Source of the DNA: M3007 sp038249605
Lineage (GTDB): Bacteria; Bacteroidota; Bacteroidia; Chitinophagales; Saprospiraceae
Assembly (NCBI GenBank): GCA_038249605.1
Contig: JBBSDH010000112.1
Location: 1 to 13,599, forward strand
DNA: 13,599 nt
Direction of reading: 5' to 3'
Under the pieces are notes generated by a model. That model was not told the DNA's origin and did not search any database. It was given only the letters and a program-made list of their open reading frames with translations. A program made the position numbers and the translations under genes. Positions 13,510-13,599 of the stretch are shown piece by piece. Numbering within the stretch: the stretch's first letter is position 1; every line of letters starts with the position of its first letter.

Positions 13510-13579
13510 AAACTTTAAACTTTAAACTTTAAACTTTAAACTTCAAACTTTAAACTTCAAACTTTAAACTTCAAACTTT
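13510..13579 (-). repeat. ten-unit inverted partner heptamer array
   Basis: Ten 7-base units, AAACTTT or AAACTTC, run from 13510 to 13579 on the plus strand. They are the reverse complement of the AGTTTAA/AGTTTGA array at 13349-13404. The two arrays could pair into a stem of more than 50 bp with the 103-bp spacer as loop. The window ends 20 bases later, so the array's neighbour is not known. Confidence 0.9.
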
Positions 13580-13599
13580 GAACTACTCTTCCTTCTACG

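Noticed and set aside
884..13579. CRISPR array
   Set aside because: Heptamer arrays have no spacers and the core copies are kilobases apart; no cas genes are present.

Overview
The window looks like a piece of a Bacteroidota chromosome, most likely a saprospirian or related lineage of moderate GC content; the rank below phylum is a guess. The evidence is two proteins with type IX secretion (T9SS) C-terminal sorting domains, a fused HU-CCDC81/SPOR membrane protein, TAnnTTTG-type -7 promoter boxes, and the near absence of Shine-Dalgarno sites. Twelve protein-coding loci are intact or nearly so, and there are two tRNA genes, one gene remnant and an unusual density of short intergenic repeats. 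No plasmid, phage, transposase or CRISPR genes are visible.

Layout from left to right. A lipoprotein of a conserved Bacteroidota family (10-885) is followed by a repeat-rich gap. Next come a divergent Nramp-type metal transporter and a membrane-anchored DUF6544 protein, 15 bp apart and probably one operon. A start-less gene tail (about 3638-3760) then meets a small secreted protein end to end on the minus strand. Also on the minus strand are tatD, a tRNA-Thr/tRNA-Pro pair with its promoter box and terminators, and a PaaY-like hexapeptide-repeat protein. A 757-residue FG-GAP-repeat T9SS cargo (6490-8763) converges on a second T9SS cargo (9062-10764, minus) that is split by a one-base frameshift. 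A Nudix-family regulator of the NrtR type, without catalytic glutamates, diverges from an HU/SPOR protein, and mce (methylmalonyl-CoA epimerase) follows 11 bp behind that.

The genes are mostly housekeeping or surface functions and do not form one obvious pathway. What stands out is the intergenic DNA. Three copies of a 28-bp core (26 of 28 positions identical, centred on GACGTACGAAAT) all point the same way, and two of them sit beside long inverted repeats built from a CACAGAG-type unit. A separate foldback of about 180 bp lies at 6218-6398. Arrays with an exact 7-bp period occur at three loci with three different heptamers, and two of these start inside the stop codon of the preceding gene. 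The last array is paired with an inverted copy across a 103-bp spacer. This set of repeats is the best candidate for something undescribed here. Whether they are terminators, processed RNAs, remnants of small mobile elements or replication-slippage products cannot be decided from one window.
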